Shown here: piece after piece, positions 45,101 to 54,397 of the stretch | Position numbering within the stretch: the first letter of the stretch is position 1 | Layout: every line of letters starts with the position of its first letter | Assembly: GCA_944324855.1 (NCBI GenBank) | Contig: CALUXY010000008.1 | Coordinates: 1-62,053, forward strand | DNA from: Candidatus Gastranaerophilales bacterium | GTDB taxonomy: Bacteria; Cyanobacteriota; Vampirovibrionia; Gastranaerophilales; Gastranaerophilaceae | DNA length: 62,053 nt | Direction: 5' to 3' | The notes under the pieces: model-generated | Databases searched by the model: none | What the model was told of the DNA's origin: nothing | The model's input: the letters and a program-made list of their open reading frames with translations, nothing else | Translations under genes and position numbers: made by a program

Positions 45101-48100
45101 GTATTACGGTACAACAGGTACTGTTTATGCGGAAGTGGATAACGGGGTTATCAGAATCTATGACGGGTACGTGACAGGTTCTCTTCCAACCGCTATAGGT
45201 ATGAAAACGGAATCCATTGTATCCGGTAAACAGATAACCGGTTCCGTTGCGAAGTTTGAAGAATCCAATACCGAGTTTATCGGAAAAGTTTCTGACCAGT
45301 ATATACCTGCGGATATCGCAAGCCACAGAGTATCAGCGGTATCATCTTTCACTTCGGGGCAGACTTATTACCTGTCAGATGCATCAGATGTGACCCGATT
45401 GGCATCTTTGGTCAACGGCGGTGCAAATACATCAGGTGTAACCTTTGTTTTAACTAATGATATTGATATGGGTTCTGCTACATTCACTCCGATTGGTGAC
45501 AACGCATCTCATGCGTTCCGCGGTACGTTCTTAGGCAACGGGTATACGATTAATAATATTGATTATGCCTATACAGCTGATGGAACACAATATATCGGTT
45601 TATTTGGATATACAAATGGTGCAACAATACAAGATGTAGGACTATCCAACACTAAAATGATATGGTCGAGTGCCACTATAGGAACTACAAGATATATAGG
45701 CGGATTAATTGGGTATGCAAATAATACAACTGTAGAAAATTCATTTGTAACAGGAGAAAGTTCTAGTGACGGCACTGTTGGATTAACCGTTGGAATCGTT
45801 GGTGCAGGTGAAACATTATACTCCGGAGGTTTAATTGGTCGTGCAGTATCAACTAATATCAATAACTCATATACTGATATAGGAGTATTTGGCGCAAGTA
45901 ATAGCACTATGAGAGTTGGTGGTTTTATTGGTATGTTGGAATCAGGTACAATATCCAACTCTTTCTCAAGAGGTTCAGCAACTTCTTATGCAGGAGGTAC
46001 CGATGTGGCTGGAGGAGGATTTGCCGGAGAAAATAGAGGAACAATAACCAATAGTTATACATCTTCATCTCTAACCTTAGCAATGGTGGGATCTGACACA
46101 AGTCATCCTGCTTATGTTGGAGGTTTTGTCGGTATCAACAGCAACGGTAATATATCAAACAGTTATGCTAATAACAGTTATTCTTCGGGTAGCGGATTTC
46201 TAGAACTTAAAATAGGAGGGTTCATTGGCTCTAATATAGGTACAACAAGCTTTTCTAACAACGCATATAACAACGATATCTATGGATCATCAAGCAGTAG
46301 CGATCCCGGAGCTGTAGCAAATGGTACCGGTGACGGTATATATTCATGGAATGCCGCGCAGGTAGCAGCAGCACTCCCGACACTACTCGGCAGCAATCCT
46401 ACTATTGACAGATATATATATGAATCATCTACTATGAGCCGTTTGGGGCTTACAACAGATACAGACAGAACAATATCCGTTACAATAGACGGTACCCGTC
46501 AGGAACACACGTTTGCAGCCAACGCAACCGTTCAGGATGTTGTGGATTACCTGAATACTCTGACAGGGGTTTCTGCAACGTTTGAGGATTCTGTACTCCG
46601 TGTCAAATCAGAAACATCACAGAATATTACTATAGGCGGACGTCTGGGGCTTACGCTGTTGGGTGACAATCCGTCAGAATCAGCGGTGTACGAAACACAT
46701 ACCTCTGCGGAAAAGATTTATTATTCACAAAACAACGTTGCTCTCTCTAATGCAACACGTGTCGGAGACCTCATAGGCTCGGAAACAACAGGGACACTGA
46801 ACCTCCTTATCAACGATACGCAGGTAACATTGAGCTACGGGCCTGATACAACCATGGGAGATATTATTTCCGACCTCGGACTTTACGGTATCACCGCAAG
46901 TATTTCATCAACAGGTGTGTTCTCGTTCACATCTGAAGACAAAGTTTCAATATTCGGCGACATAGGACGTGCTCTTACAGGACCATCAGGTACAATTACC
47001 TATACAGATAGCGTTTACGAGTCAAAAGAACTGGATGCTACTGTTACCTCTTCACTCAATTCTTCTACAATACTTGCAGATTTAGGTGTTACTACAGGGA
47101 ATATTCAAATCCTTGACGGAAACGGAAACTTTGTAAATACAATTGATATTGACAGTTCTCAAACTCTCGGGCAGTTGATATCCACACTTTCTGCCTACGG
47201 GTTCACCATGCAGATAAATAATCCATCGACCGGAAGACTAACAGTTTCTGCGAATGGTGACAGCACCCTGTCAGATGGTTCATCCAACCTGATTACATCA
47301 CTCGGTTTGACTAACTGGACAGATACAACATCAAAACTTACAACAAATACAACTCTTGCTCAGATGGGTTATGCAGACGGCGCCGATCTTACAGTTGTTC
47401 TTGACGGGGCAAGCACAATGAATCTCTCATTCGGGGCAAACAACACCGTTCAGGATATCATAAACTCATTAGGAGCGTTCGGGATTACTGCATCTGTAGA
47501 TACAAACGGGCGTTTCTCCGCAACCAGCAACAACCACTCGTTTGTATTCTCCGGTGATCTTGGTTCATACCTGACTCAAGGTACAACCGGATACGTTGAT
47601 AAAGATATCGGGTTTGAAAGCAGTGAGGCTCTGACATTCAGAACCAACACCACACCGCTTAAAGCTGATACAACAATCGAGGATTTACTTGGAGTTAAAC
47701 AAGACGGGACATTAAGAATCACAATTGACGATAGTCAAATAATCAACCTTGACTACAAATCAGATGATACCGTTCAAAGTGTGCTTGACGATTTGGCAAA
47801 CCTCGGTATAGATGCAACAATCTCATCAACCGGTGTATTTTCCGCCGAATCTATCGACAAAACGTTTGTTCTTTCCGGCAGTATCGGAAGAGCGCTCCAA
47901 GAAAATGCACCGACTTACACCGATATTGATTATGAATATCAATCAGGCGACTTGTCATATCAATTGACATCAGCAGCCGATAACAATTCTAAGCTGGCAG
48001 ATTTGGGAATCAATTCCGGACAAATTTTTGTACTTGACAGAAACGGTAACGTTGTTGACTCTATTGATATAAATAACGAAATGACTGTTTCGCAAACCCG

Positions 48101-51011
48101 TGCTGCGCTTATGACATACGGGTTCAGTATGGGTATTGATTCCACGGGTAAAATAACCGTATCATCAAACGATGGCTACTCTCTGACTGACGGTTCGTCT
48201 AACATGGTTTCTCAATTCAAACTCAATACATGGAACCAGGCAGAATCAAGACTTACAACTACAACAACGCTTGCGCAAATGGGATTTCTTGACGGTGCTG
48301 ACCTCAACCTCTTGCTTGACGGCTCAACTCCTACAACAATCACATTCGGCGCAACCGATACTGTTCAAGATATTATAAACTCACTGCAGGCACTCGGTAT
48401 TAACGCATCAGTCAACGCCTCCAACGGTGCATTCACTGCTGTAAGTACCGAACATACATTTGTGTTCTCCGGTGATTTAGGAAAACTTCTTACAGACGGT
48501 ACTGCGGGATATGTTAATACAGACAAAGGTTACATAACAACAGATCCTCTTATGTATGATGTTCCTGTTGTTACCAATACTTCAGATTTGTTAGACTACT
48601 CTCACGCTCTGACTGCAGATGATACGGTAGCATCTATGGGATTCGCTGACGGCGGGGTTGTCAGACTTATCGTTGACGGTGATACGCCGTATTCGTTCAA
48701 TTTCCTTGCAACAGATACAATGCAGGATATTATGGATACTTTAGCAACTTACGGTATCCAAACAACAATAGGCACCGACGGTTCAATTTCACTCAGAAAC
48801 GATGACCACACAATAACATTAGGTGGAGCTTTAGGCTCATATCTTGTTCAAGGCGGAGTTTATGCCAACAAAGATACCGGCTACACATCTGAATCTCTGA
48901 CATTTGAAACAACAGAAAAAATCGACGGAGATACAAAATTATCAGATTTAGGAGTTGCAAACGGCACTATAAACGTAATGAAAGACGGCGCAATCGCCGA
49001 TACGCTCCAAATTGACGATGAAACAACCATCGGACAGTTGTTTAATGCAATCAAAGTTTACGATATGACCGGCTCTATCCTTACTGACGGCGCCGGAAAT
49101 ACTTCAATTCAAATTTATTCTCAAGGTGATACCTATTTAACAGATGGTACTTCGGATGTTGTTACACAACTCGGACTCCATATCGTTGATCAGGGGGACT
49201 ACAACGGCAACGTTACCTACTGGGATACAGGTGTAACATCCGGGCTTCTGACAGAAGATACTCTTCTTACATCACTCGATAAAGACGGAAAAACGGCTGT
49301 CGGTTCATTAATATTTGAACTCGGAACAGGTGCTGATGCAGTACAGCATATCGTCAACATAACAGCAGACGATACCATAGGTTCATTCCTCGAAAAAATG
49401 GAAGCCGAAGGGGTTCATGCAGTACTTGATAACGGGGTAATAAAACTTGATAACAGCGTTTACGGTATAACATTCACCGGCGGAAGTTCCGGTATCTTAG
49501 ATACGCTCGGGATGACAATGGGTGGTTTATATACTTACTCGACAAGTTCCGCACCTTTAACATACGAAGACGAAGTTACATATTCTGTTGCAAACTATGC
49601 AGATGGAAATACCACACTTGATATTGTAAATGTCACAGACGGAAATATGAGTATCTATGTTGACGGGGTTAGATCAACTATTGCCGTAAATTCTACTGAT
49701 ACATTCTCTGACGTATTCTCAAAGATATCATCTACTGTTGCTGCAAATACCGGGGTGACAGTTCGTGCAGGGTTCTTAGATCACGACGGAAATATAGTAC
49801 AAAATCCTACAGAAGCTCAAAATACAGGTATCATTGCAATAGAAGTAGTAGGCGATCATGAACTCGTTATCGGTGCTTCTAATGATACTACGAACTTTGC
49901 AACTATTGCAAACCTGCAGCAAGAATCCGCAGCTCGCGTTTCAGGCTCAAGAGCATTATACAAAGTTAACGTAAACTCTCTTATCACCGGTACGGGCTTG
50001 TTCAAAGACGGTGACATTACGGCCGGTACATTTACAATTGGTGATGCCGAGTTTACTATTGATAACACAACAACATTAAATGATTTGATTAACCAAATCA
50101 ACCGTTCTGATAAATCTTACGCAACGGCTTACTGGGATACATTATCAGGTACGCTTGTTCTGCAATCTACATTGACAGGCGAATCGTTAATAAATATTGA
50201 ATCCGGAACAAGTAATTTTACGGATATTATGGGATTCACCGAACAAGTCGGAGGGAATGAAACCCTTGTTACCGACAGGCAGGAACTCGGACATAACGCT
50301 ATTGTCAGAATCAACGGTACAAGAGTTACTTCGACCTCAAACACAATTACAAGTGATATCTCGAAAATTAAAGGGTTAACAATCAATCTTCACGGGTTAT
50401 CCGAAGGTGAGTCAACTACAATCACCGTTGAACAGGATGATGAAGCTATTTATAATGCTGTTTCAGATATTGTTGATGCTTATAATACCTTAATGCAAGG
50501 ACTAGAAGATGAACTTGATGAAGACGGTGCACTTGCTCACGACAATATGTTTAAGATAATGAAGAATAACCTTAAACGTTTGATGACTCAAACAGTCGGC
50601 GGGACAACAGTTTATCGAAATCTTGCTGCAATAGGTATTTCAACAGGTGAAGCACAAGACAGTATCTCAACAGATGTTACGGCGCTTATTATCGATCAAG
50701 ATAAGTTTATGCAGGCACTTGAAGATAATTCAGATGCCGTTAAACAACTGTTAGTCGGTACAAAAGATAATCCGGGGTTGTTTGTTAATGTCGGAAAGAT
50801 AATTGATAATACCCTATTATCTACAGGATTGATTAACTCTACTCAAGAATCTATTAATAAAAATATTAATAAACTGGGCGATAAAATTTCTGATTTGACT
50901 CAGGAACTCGCTCACTATAGAGAAAGTCTTGAAAACAAATTCCGAAATATGGAAAATATTATCTTTAATATGCAAAGTGCTTACAGCAGCTTCCTTGGCG
51001 CCGGGGGGTAA
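42150..51011 (+). CDS. Giant FliD-like flagellar cap / hook-associated protein 2 with GLUG insert
   Basis: At 2953 residues this is several times longer than normal FliD (about 450-700). Residues 1-~105 match the FliD N-terminal domain (FSGLSSGLDTSSWVEALVS), and ~2710-2950 the C-terminal cap domain (NAIVRINGTRVTSTSNTI, SISTDVTALIIDQDKFMQAL, final coiled coil). Between them lie about twenty modules like the flagellin hook IN motif, each with an LADLG/LAQMG-type start. A higher-order repeat of about 307 residues is visible (LADLG at 47076 and 47997). Residues ~1090-1385 are a GLUG beta-helix region (GGLIG, GGFIG, NSYT repeats) with more AT-rich codons. No signal peptide is seen, as expected for flagellar export. 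No other flagellar gene is in the window; an adhesive surface role is an alternative. Confidence 0.85.
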   Translation: MPTITFSGLSSGLDTSSWVEALVSVRQTTITSLQAEQTAQQELLSVVNNIKSYFTSFQTALQKITDSQFGIASLDLFLQNLAISSNTNVVTATATPDAARQSYDVYVDQLATATKATSGYTQTETMYAKFDTTLGTLGVNAGTITVNQQSFSISQSDTIQDLIDKFTEVGVIASFDQDRSTFTVSTALNQIDDGTTGLKNALKLQNTTIQGSTSGTIVYASRDSELYKLGLTGGAVKIEGVNHTITKNGNNYTIRKDGAASATTINTLGQFLDYLNSSAVNAEQATVDDKGNITIRGAVIESVTGGSNIKDVLNLGDVTDRTVMHSNNLTWQEGHYADLSTTLRDLGITGNRTLVINGASRNISDTTTLQSIQNTLAGSGVNMTIDDKGVITIDTNGAVISGTLLDALKLTPDKGGTTLTSDPHTVTYQATGDTLLSTLGITNAMTYTAYRSDGTAITGTINNNGNLTIDQFITKLQGQGLNASFDEETHQITIDDGYITGNVATTLGMTQSTVTHQENATTDTTLAQLGATGNQTLSINGGTTQTYGTNTTLNTVINYITSQGGKVTFRDGIMTVEGVTLSGTLPGLLGFEATTQGTAVTSGPISIVTNSSSTSDDSVIETTDNDITLTSKIGDITGTTSNYTLSVNGTSTNITQNSTLQTVSNAITAKGGTFRINDDNTITVEGVNLSGTLVTALGLASAGQGTEMTSRNPITVGGVENLVTESNTLAQLGAAGNSTLTINGSAKTYGTGTTLATIFNDIRAAGGTAVIQDGVVNIQGVTLSGTVMNLLDLEATVTGSTVTSGNLSFVSSTTSSSNSSLTPTSTNTATMSSTLGQITGTNSSYTLSINGSSRTYNSSTTLSAIRSAIQSAGGTMDIDENGVVTIEGARLSGTLLGALGLTATGQSTVMSSNDPIKMNQSYLIDGSTTIGGTGSNSLNVASNRRDYAIYDTYGNIIKVSSTDGTSGSSTVDDWMVQINSAMNTYYGTTGTVYAEVDNGVIRIYDGYVTGSLPTAIGMKTESIVSGKQITGSVAKFEESNTEFIGKVSDQYIPADIASHRVSAVSSFTSGQTYYLSDASDVTRLASLVNGGANTSGVTFVLTNDIDMGSATFTPIGDNASHAFRGTFLGNGYTINNIDYAYTADGTQYIGLFGYTNGATIQDVGLSNTKMIWSSATIGTTRYIGGLIGYANNTTVENSFVTGESSSDGTVGLTVGIVGAGETLYSGGLIGRAVSTNINNSYTDIGVFGASNSTMRVGGFIGMLESGTISNSFSRGSATSYAGGTDVAGGGFAGENRGTITNSYTSSSLTLAMVGSDTSHPAYVGGFVGINSNGNISNSYANNSYSSGSGFLELKIGGFIGSNIGTTSFSNNAYNNDIYGSSSSSDPGAVANGTGDGIYSWNAAQVAAALPTLLGSNPTIDRYIYESSTMSRLGLTTDTDRTISVTIDGTRQEHTFAANATVQDVVDYLNTLTGVSATFEDSVLRVKSETSQNITIGGRLGLTLLGDNPSESAVYETHTSAEKIYYSQNNVALSNATRVGDLIGSETTGTLNLLINDTQVTLSYGPDTTMGDIISDLGLYGITASISSTGVFSFTSEDKVSIFGDIGRALTGPSGTITYTDSVYESKELDATVTSSLNSSTILADLGVTTGNIQILDGNGNFVNTIDIDSSQTLGQLISTLSAYGFTMQINNPSTGRLTVSANGDSTLSDGSSNLITSLGLTNWTDTTSKLTTNTTLAQMGYADGADLTVVLDGASTMNLSFGANNTVQDIINSLGAFGITASVDTNGRFSATSNNHSFVFSGDLGSYLTQGTTGYVDKDIGFESSEALTFRTNTTPLKADTTIEDLLGVKQDGTLRITIDDSQIINLDYKSDDTVQSVLDDLANLGIDATISSTGVFSAESIDKTFVLSGSIGRALQENAPTYTDIDYEYQSGDLSYQLTSAADNNSKLADLGINSGQIFVLDRNGNVVDSIDINNEMTVSQTRAALMTYGFSMGIDSTGKITVSSNDGYSLTDGSSNMVSQFKLNTWNQAESRLTTTTTLAQMGFLDGADLNLLLDGSTPTTITFGATDTVQDIINSLQALGINASVNASNGAFTAVSTEHTFVFSGDLGKLLTDGTAGYVNTDKGYITTDPLMYDVPVVTNTSDLLDYSHALTADDTVASMGFADGGVVRLIVDGDTPYSFNFLATDTMQDIMDTLATYGIQTTIGTDGSISLRNDDHTITLGGALGSYLVQGGVYANKDTGYTSESLTFETTEKIDGDTKLSDLGVANGTINVMKDGAIADTLQIDDETTIGQLFNAIKVYDMTGSILTDGAGNTSIQIYSQGDTYLTDGTSDVVTQLGLHIVDQGDYNGNVTYWDTGVTSGLLTEDTLLTSLDKDGKTAVGSLIFELGTGADAVQHIVNITADDTIGSFLEKMEAEGVHAVLDNGVIKLDNSVYGITFTGGSSGILDTLGMTMGGLYTYSTSSAPLTYEDEVTYSVANYADGNTTLDIVNVTDGNMSIYVDGVRSTIAVNSTDTFSDVFSKISSTVAANTGVTVRAGFLDHDGNIVQNPTEAQNTGIIAIEVVGDHELVIGASNDTTNFATIANLQQESAARVSGSRALYKVNVNSLITGTGLFKDGDITAGTFTIGDAEFTIDNTTTLNDLINQINRSDKSYATAYWDTLSGTLVLQSTLTGESLINIESGTSNFTDIMGFTEQVGGNETLVTDRQELGHNAIVRINGTRVTSTSNTITSDISKIKGLTINLHGLSEGESTTITVEQDDEAIYNAVSDIVDAYNTLMQGLEDELDEDGALAHDNMFKIMKNNLKRLMTQTVGGTTVYRNLAAIGISTGEAQDSISTDVTALIIDQDKFMQALEDNSDAVKQLLVGTKDNPGLFVNVGKIIDNTLLSTGLINSTQESINKNINKLGDKISDLTQELAHYRESLENKFRNMENIIFNMQSAYSSFLGAGG

Positions 51012-51080
51012 ATAGATTGGGTTTAATCTCTGCCTACTCCCAACGAGTAGGCACAATCTCAACCCAATCTATTTACCCCT
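51004..51080. repeat. Compact hairpin repeat at the 3' end of the FliD-like gene
   Basis: GGGGTAAATAGATTGGGTT (51005-51023) and its exact complement (51061-51079) are 19-base inverted arms. An inner stem TGCCTACTC-CCAAC-GAGTAGGCA (51031-51053) sits within. The TAA stop codon of the giant gene lies inside the left arm. It is a short member of the family seen at 2460 and 7910. It could also end transcription, though no T-tract follows. Confidence 0.8.
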
Positions 51081-51136
51081 GCTCCTAGTCAATCGGCTAA
51101 TAGACAATATAATAAAATTTCGGCATTATTGTAATA

Positions 51137-51565
51137 ATGAAAAGATTTATTATTACAATGTTAGTTCTTCTTTCTGTGACAGAAATTGTAACAGCCAACG
51201 CCTGTTTGGAAAATATTAAAATAACAAAGATTACGGACGGTGACACGGTAAGAGGAATAGTTAACGGCAAAGAGATGAGTATAAGACTCTCAGGTATTGA
51301 TTGTTACGAAACCTCAAAACGTGATAGAGCTTATAAACAAGCCTATCTAAACAAAATGTCGATAGAAGATGTTGTTAAAAAAGGCAAAGAATCAAAAGAA
51401 ATTTTAACGAATCTTCTTAAAAATAACAACAATATTACGGTACGATTTACTGATGTTGATAAACGATACAACCGCAATGTCGGGATAATATATGCCGGAA
51501 ACTTAAATGTCAATGACTACATGGTTCAAAACGGTGGCTGTATGATGTTTGAATACAAAAACTAA
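51137..51565 (+). CDS. Secreted thermonuclease-like (SNase) protein
   Basis: The protein resembles staphylococcal nuclease, which cuts DNA and RNA with calcium. Residues 1-22 form a signal peptide (MKRF, hydrophobic core, TANA). The SNase core shows ITDGDTVRGIVNGKEMSIRL with SGIDCYET, covering the catalytic Asp, Arg and Glu, and TDVDKRYNRNVGIIYAG with the second Arg. Length is 142 residues. Convergent with the TPR gene at three bases' distance. It is probably periplasmic or extracellular. Confidence 0.88.
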   Translation: MKRFIITMLVLLSVTEIVTANACLENIKITKITDGDTVRGIVNGKEMSIRLSGIDCYETSKRDRAYKQAYLNKMSIEDVVKKGKESKEILTNLLKNNNNITVRFTDVDKRYNRNVGIIYAGNLNVNDYMVQNGGCMMFEYKN

Positions 51566-51567
51566 AC

Positions 51568-53409
51568 TTATGCGATTTCTTCTGCCAAATCTTGAATTTC
51601 ACCGATTAATTTTGCATCTCTCACTTTATCGGCATAATTCATTGCTTTTTTCAACAATACTCTTGCTTTTGCAGGATTCTTTAATTCAAGCATTAACTCT
51701 GCTGCGGCTTTATAATTTTCAGCAAGGTTCTCTTGTGAATGTGCATCTGTATAATTCTTAACCGCATCGGCATAAAATCTCATTGCTTTATCAGGTTTGT
51801 TAAAGTTTGTATATGCACCTGCGGTATTGCTCATTACAAATCCTTTGGTCTCAGAGTCATTTGTTTGTGAAACCAGAATATTAGCTTCTGCATAGAACTC
51901 AAACGCACGTTTATCAAACTTGTCAGAGAAAATATTTGCAATTTTGGTCAACGATGTTGATTGTGCTACAAGGTTATCATTTTCTCCTGCGTAAGATACA
52001 GATGTAAGGTAATGTTCCAATGCAGGTTCAATCTGGTTAACGTCATCATAAATCTGGGCCATTGAATAGTGAGCCTGAGTTTTTATACTATTATCTGTTG
52101 TAGATTTTAATGAACGATTGTAACTGTTTAATGCCTGAACAACATAATTGTTATCATCATAAATCTTACCCATTTCCAAACAGATTTTTGATTGGGTTTC
52201 GCCGTCATTGATTTGTTGTGCTCTGACTAATGCTCTATGGAACATATCCATTGCTTTTGCAGGATTGTGTGCAAATACATGCTTTTTAGCCTGTATAAAT
52301 AATGATTTGAGTTCATTATCTTCAGGGATAATAGTTACCTGCGGTTTCGGACGTTTTTGAGGCGCCGGCTTTGGAGGAACGTAATCATTGATTGGTGAAG
52401 TTACATGTTGATTTTGTTCAACAATAGGCTGCTGATGATATTCTACCGGCTGGTGGATTGGTTCGTATTGTGTTTGATAATTTGTTACTTGTTCTTCCTG
52501 AATAGATTCAGTTGGTATTTGGTCTGTTTCCTGTGCTGCTTTAGCTTCTTGTTCCGCTTTTGCTTGTTTTGCACGTTTTTCTTCTTCGCTTTCAGGGAAC
52601 TTAACTAAAAATGCTTTATTAATTTCACCGTCGTTATAGTGATAATTGATTCGTTGTAAAAATAATGCATCCAGCCATTTTGCAACAACTACTGATTTCT
52701 TGTTTAAAGTTTCCGAAATATATCTGTCCAAAATATTGGCTGCATTCATCAAGTTTGTTTGAACAAGATTGATAGAAGGGGCTTCCCCTTTTGTGTTTGC
52801 TTCAATTTCTTGAAGGTAGTCTTCTACTTCTTCACGCAAAATGTCAGGAGTACCAATTGCAGAAATAGTGCTTCTAAAATCTTTAAGTATTTGAGCAATA
52901 TTAATCTTGTTGCTGGTAGCAGCACTTGGCCGGCTGTCCGGTACTGCTTCAGGTCTTGGTGCATCTGCTTCATATACTTGCGGTTTAATAGGTTCCTGTA
53001 CGGCAGGTTTATCCATAGATACAGGCTGAGCAGTTTGTACAGGCATTGGCTGCGGACGTACAGGCTGAGGATGTATTGGCTGCATTCCTTGCGTTACAGG
53101 TCGTGCAGGCTGAGGACGAGGTGCAGGTTGAGATTTTTGTACCGGTTGTTCTTCCGGTTCTGCTTTACGCGGTGTCGGTCTTGGCTCGATATGACGACGC
53201 ACAGGACGTTGTTGTTTTACAACATCAGATGCTTTTCCTCGTGCGATAGTTTTTGGTTGGTTTTGTTGATTCTGCGGGTTTTGTTGCTGTCCGTTTCTGC
53301 CGCTGTCTTGCTGCAAAGAATCCTGAGTCTTTTGTTCAGACTCCTCTTCTCTTTTATATCCCTGTGCCATATAAGGTCTAGGGCCTATTGGATTCATCGC
53401 ATTATACAC
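51568..53409 (-). CDS. Pro/Gln-rich N-terminus plus TPR-repeat protein
   Basis: This 613-residue protein has a disordered N-terminal ~170 residues rich in Pro, Gln and Arg (APRPQPARPVTQGMQPIHPQ), a helical middle, a second Gln-rich linker, and from about residue 350 several TPR-like repeats (AKKHVFAHNPAKAMDMFHRA, YVVQALNSYNRSLK, QIEPALEHYLTS). TPRs bind other proteins. No signal peptide or membrane segment is seen. The start is GTG at 53409 with AGGAAGG about 11 bases upstream; ATG at 53397 is possible. The function is unknown. Confidence 0.8.
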   Translation of the reverse strand: MYNAMNPIGPRPYMAQGYKREEESEQKTQDSLQQDSGRNGQQQNPQNQQNQPKTIARGKASDVVKQQRPVRRHIEPRPTPRKAEPEEQPVQKSQPAPRPQPARPVTQGMQPIHPQPVRPQPMPVQTAQPVSMDKPAVQEPIKPQVYEADAPRPEAVPDSRPSAATSNKINIAQILKDFRSTISAIGTPDILREEVEDYLQEIEANTKGEAPSINLVQTNLMNAANILDRYISETLNKKSVVVAKWLDALFLQRINYHYNDGEINKAFLVKFPESEEEKRAKQAKAEQEAKAAQETDQIPTESIQEEQVTNYQTQYEPIHQPVEYHQQPIVEQNQHVTSPINDYVPPKPAPQKRPKPQVTIIPEDNELKSLFIQAKKHVFAHNPAKAMDMFHRALVRAQQINDGETQSKICLEMGKIYDDNNYVVQALNSYNRSLKSTTDNSIKTQAHYSMAQIYDDVNQIEPALEHYLTSVSYAGENDNLVAQSTSLTKIANIFSDKFDKRAFEFYAEANILVSQTNDSETKGFVMSNTAGAYTNFNKPDKAMRFYADAVKNYTDAHSQENLAENYKAAAELMLELKNPAKARVLLKKAMNYADKVRDAKLIGEIQDLAEEIA

Positions 53410-53655
53410 TTACAAACCGTCCTTCCTAGAAAGATTATCGTCAATTATACCATTTAGTTTAACCTTTCTACAGCGAAATCATACTTTTGTATGAGTTCAC
53501 TATGGTATATAATGATTTTTCTTATAAAGTCATGATGTTTGTTAAGACATGTTAATAATTATATTTTTTATATAAAAAATACCTGGTCGGGTAATATACT
53601 ATCCTTTATGACTATAATTTAATTTATATGTCAGATTAATAAGGAGAGAATACTA

Positions 53656-54327
53656 ATGATAGGATTAGAAGAAATTAAAGTAGTTATTGTCGAAGATTTT
53701 AAACTTACAAGGGTTGGGCTGCGTTGTGCACTAAATGAAAACAAAGATATAAATGTTGTAGGAGAAAGTGAAACAGCAATAGAAGGGTTACGACTAATTG
53801 AACAACTGAAACCTCAAGTTGTACTTATGGATTTAGGACTCCCGGGGATGAACGGAATCGAAGCCATTATAAAGCTTAGAGAAACAAATAAAGATGTTAA
53901 AATAATTGCTTTAACTTCTCATGATCGGGAAGAAGAAGTTATTGCGGTTCTTAGTGCCGGTGCGAACGCATACTGTCTGAAAGATATTGATCCTATCAAA
54001 TTATCTGATGTAATAAGGGATGTCGCAAACGGGGTTTGCTGGCTTGATGCAGAAATTGCAGAAAAAGTGTTACATTCATTCCCTAAACAAGATAAAATGA
54101 TTTTATTAAATAATAAGTCACAAAGCGAAAATCAAATTCCTCTGACAGAAAGAGAATACGAAGTTTTAAAACATCTTGTATCAGGAAAAAGTAACACGGA
54201 AATTGCCAAAGAACTTATTGTAAGTGTGCATACCGCAAAAGCACATGTTTGTTCAATTCTTCAAAAAATGTGTGTAAATGATCGTGTTCAAGCTGCAGTA
54301 AAAGCGGTCAAAGAAGGGATTGTTTAA
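53656..54327 (+). CDS. NarL/FixJ-type response regulator
   Basis: This two-domain response regulator has a receiver domain (VVIVEDFKLTRVGL, phospho-acceptor Asp59 in VLMDLGLPGMNG, switch residue in IIALTSHDREE, LKDIDP) and a LuxR-type HTH (PLTEREYEVLKHLVSGKSNT, VHTAKAHVCSILQKM). It should activate or repress genes once phosphorylated. AAGGAG lies before the ATG. No histidine kinase gene is adjacent. The nitroreductase promoter overlaps its last codons. Confidence 0.93.
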   Translation: MIGLEEIKVVIVEDFKLTRVGLRCALNENKDINVVGESETAIEGLRLIEQLKPQVVLMDLGLPGMNGIEAIIKLRETNKDVKIIALTSHDREEEVIAVLSAGANAYCLKDIDPIKLSDVIRDVANGVCWLDAEIAEKVLHSFPKQDKMILLNNKSQSENQIPLTEREYEVLKHLVSGKSNTEIAKELIVSVHTAKAHVCSILQKMCVNDRVQAAVKAVKEGIV

Positions 54328-54381
54328 AATTTGATTATACTCTATAATTGTGATGAGCCGAATAATAACGGTTCATCACAA
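54320..54381 (+). promoter_or_regulatory. Promoter plus 13-bp inverted repeat before the nitroreductase gene
   Basis: TTGTTT (54320-54325) and TATAAT (54343-54348) are 17 bases apart. Right after the -10, TTGTGATGAGCCG (54348-54360) and CGGTTCATCACAA (54369-54381) form an inverted repeat with one mismatch and an eight-base loop. It covers the likely transcription start, so it is either an operator or a 5' hairpin that protects or gates the mRNA. Confidence 0.6.
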
Positions 54382-54397
54382 GAAGGGAGTTATAAGT

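Noticed and set aside
42150..51011. Diversity-generating retroelement acting on the giant gene
   Set aside because: No reverse transcriptase gene and no near-identical template repeat was found in the window.
52759..53457. 232-codon plus-strand frame opposite the TPR protein
   Set aside because: Arg/Phe/Tyr-rich product typical of antisense to a Gln/Pro-rich coding strand.
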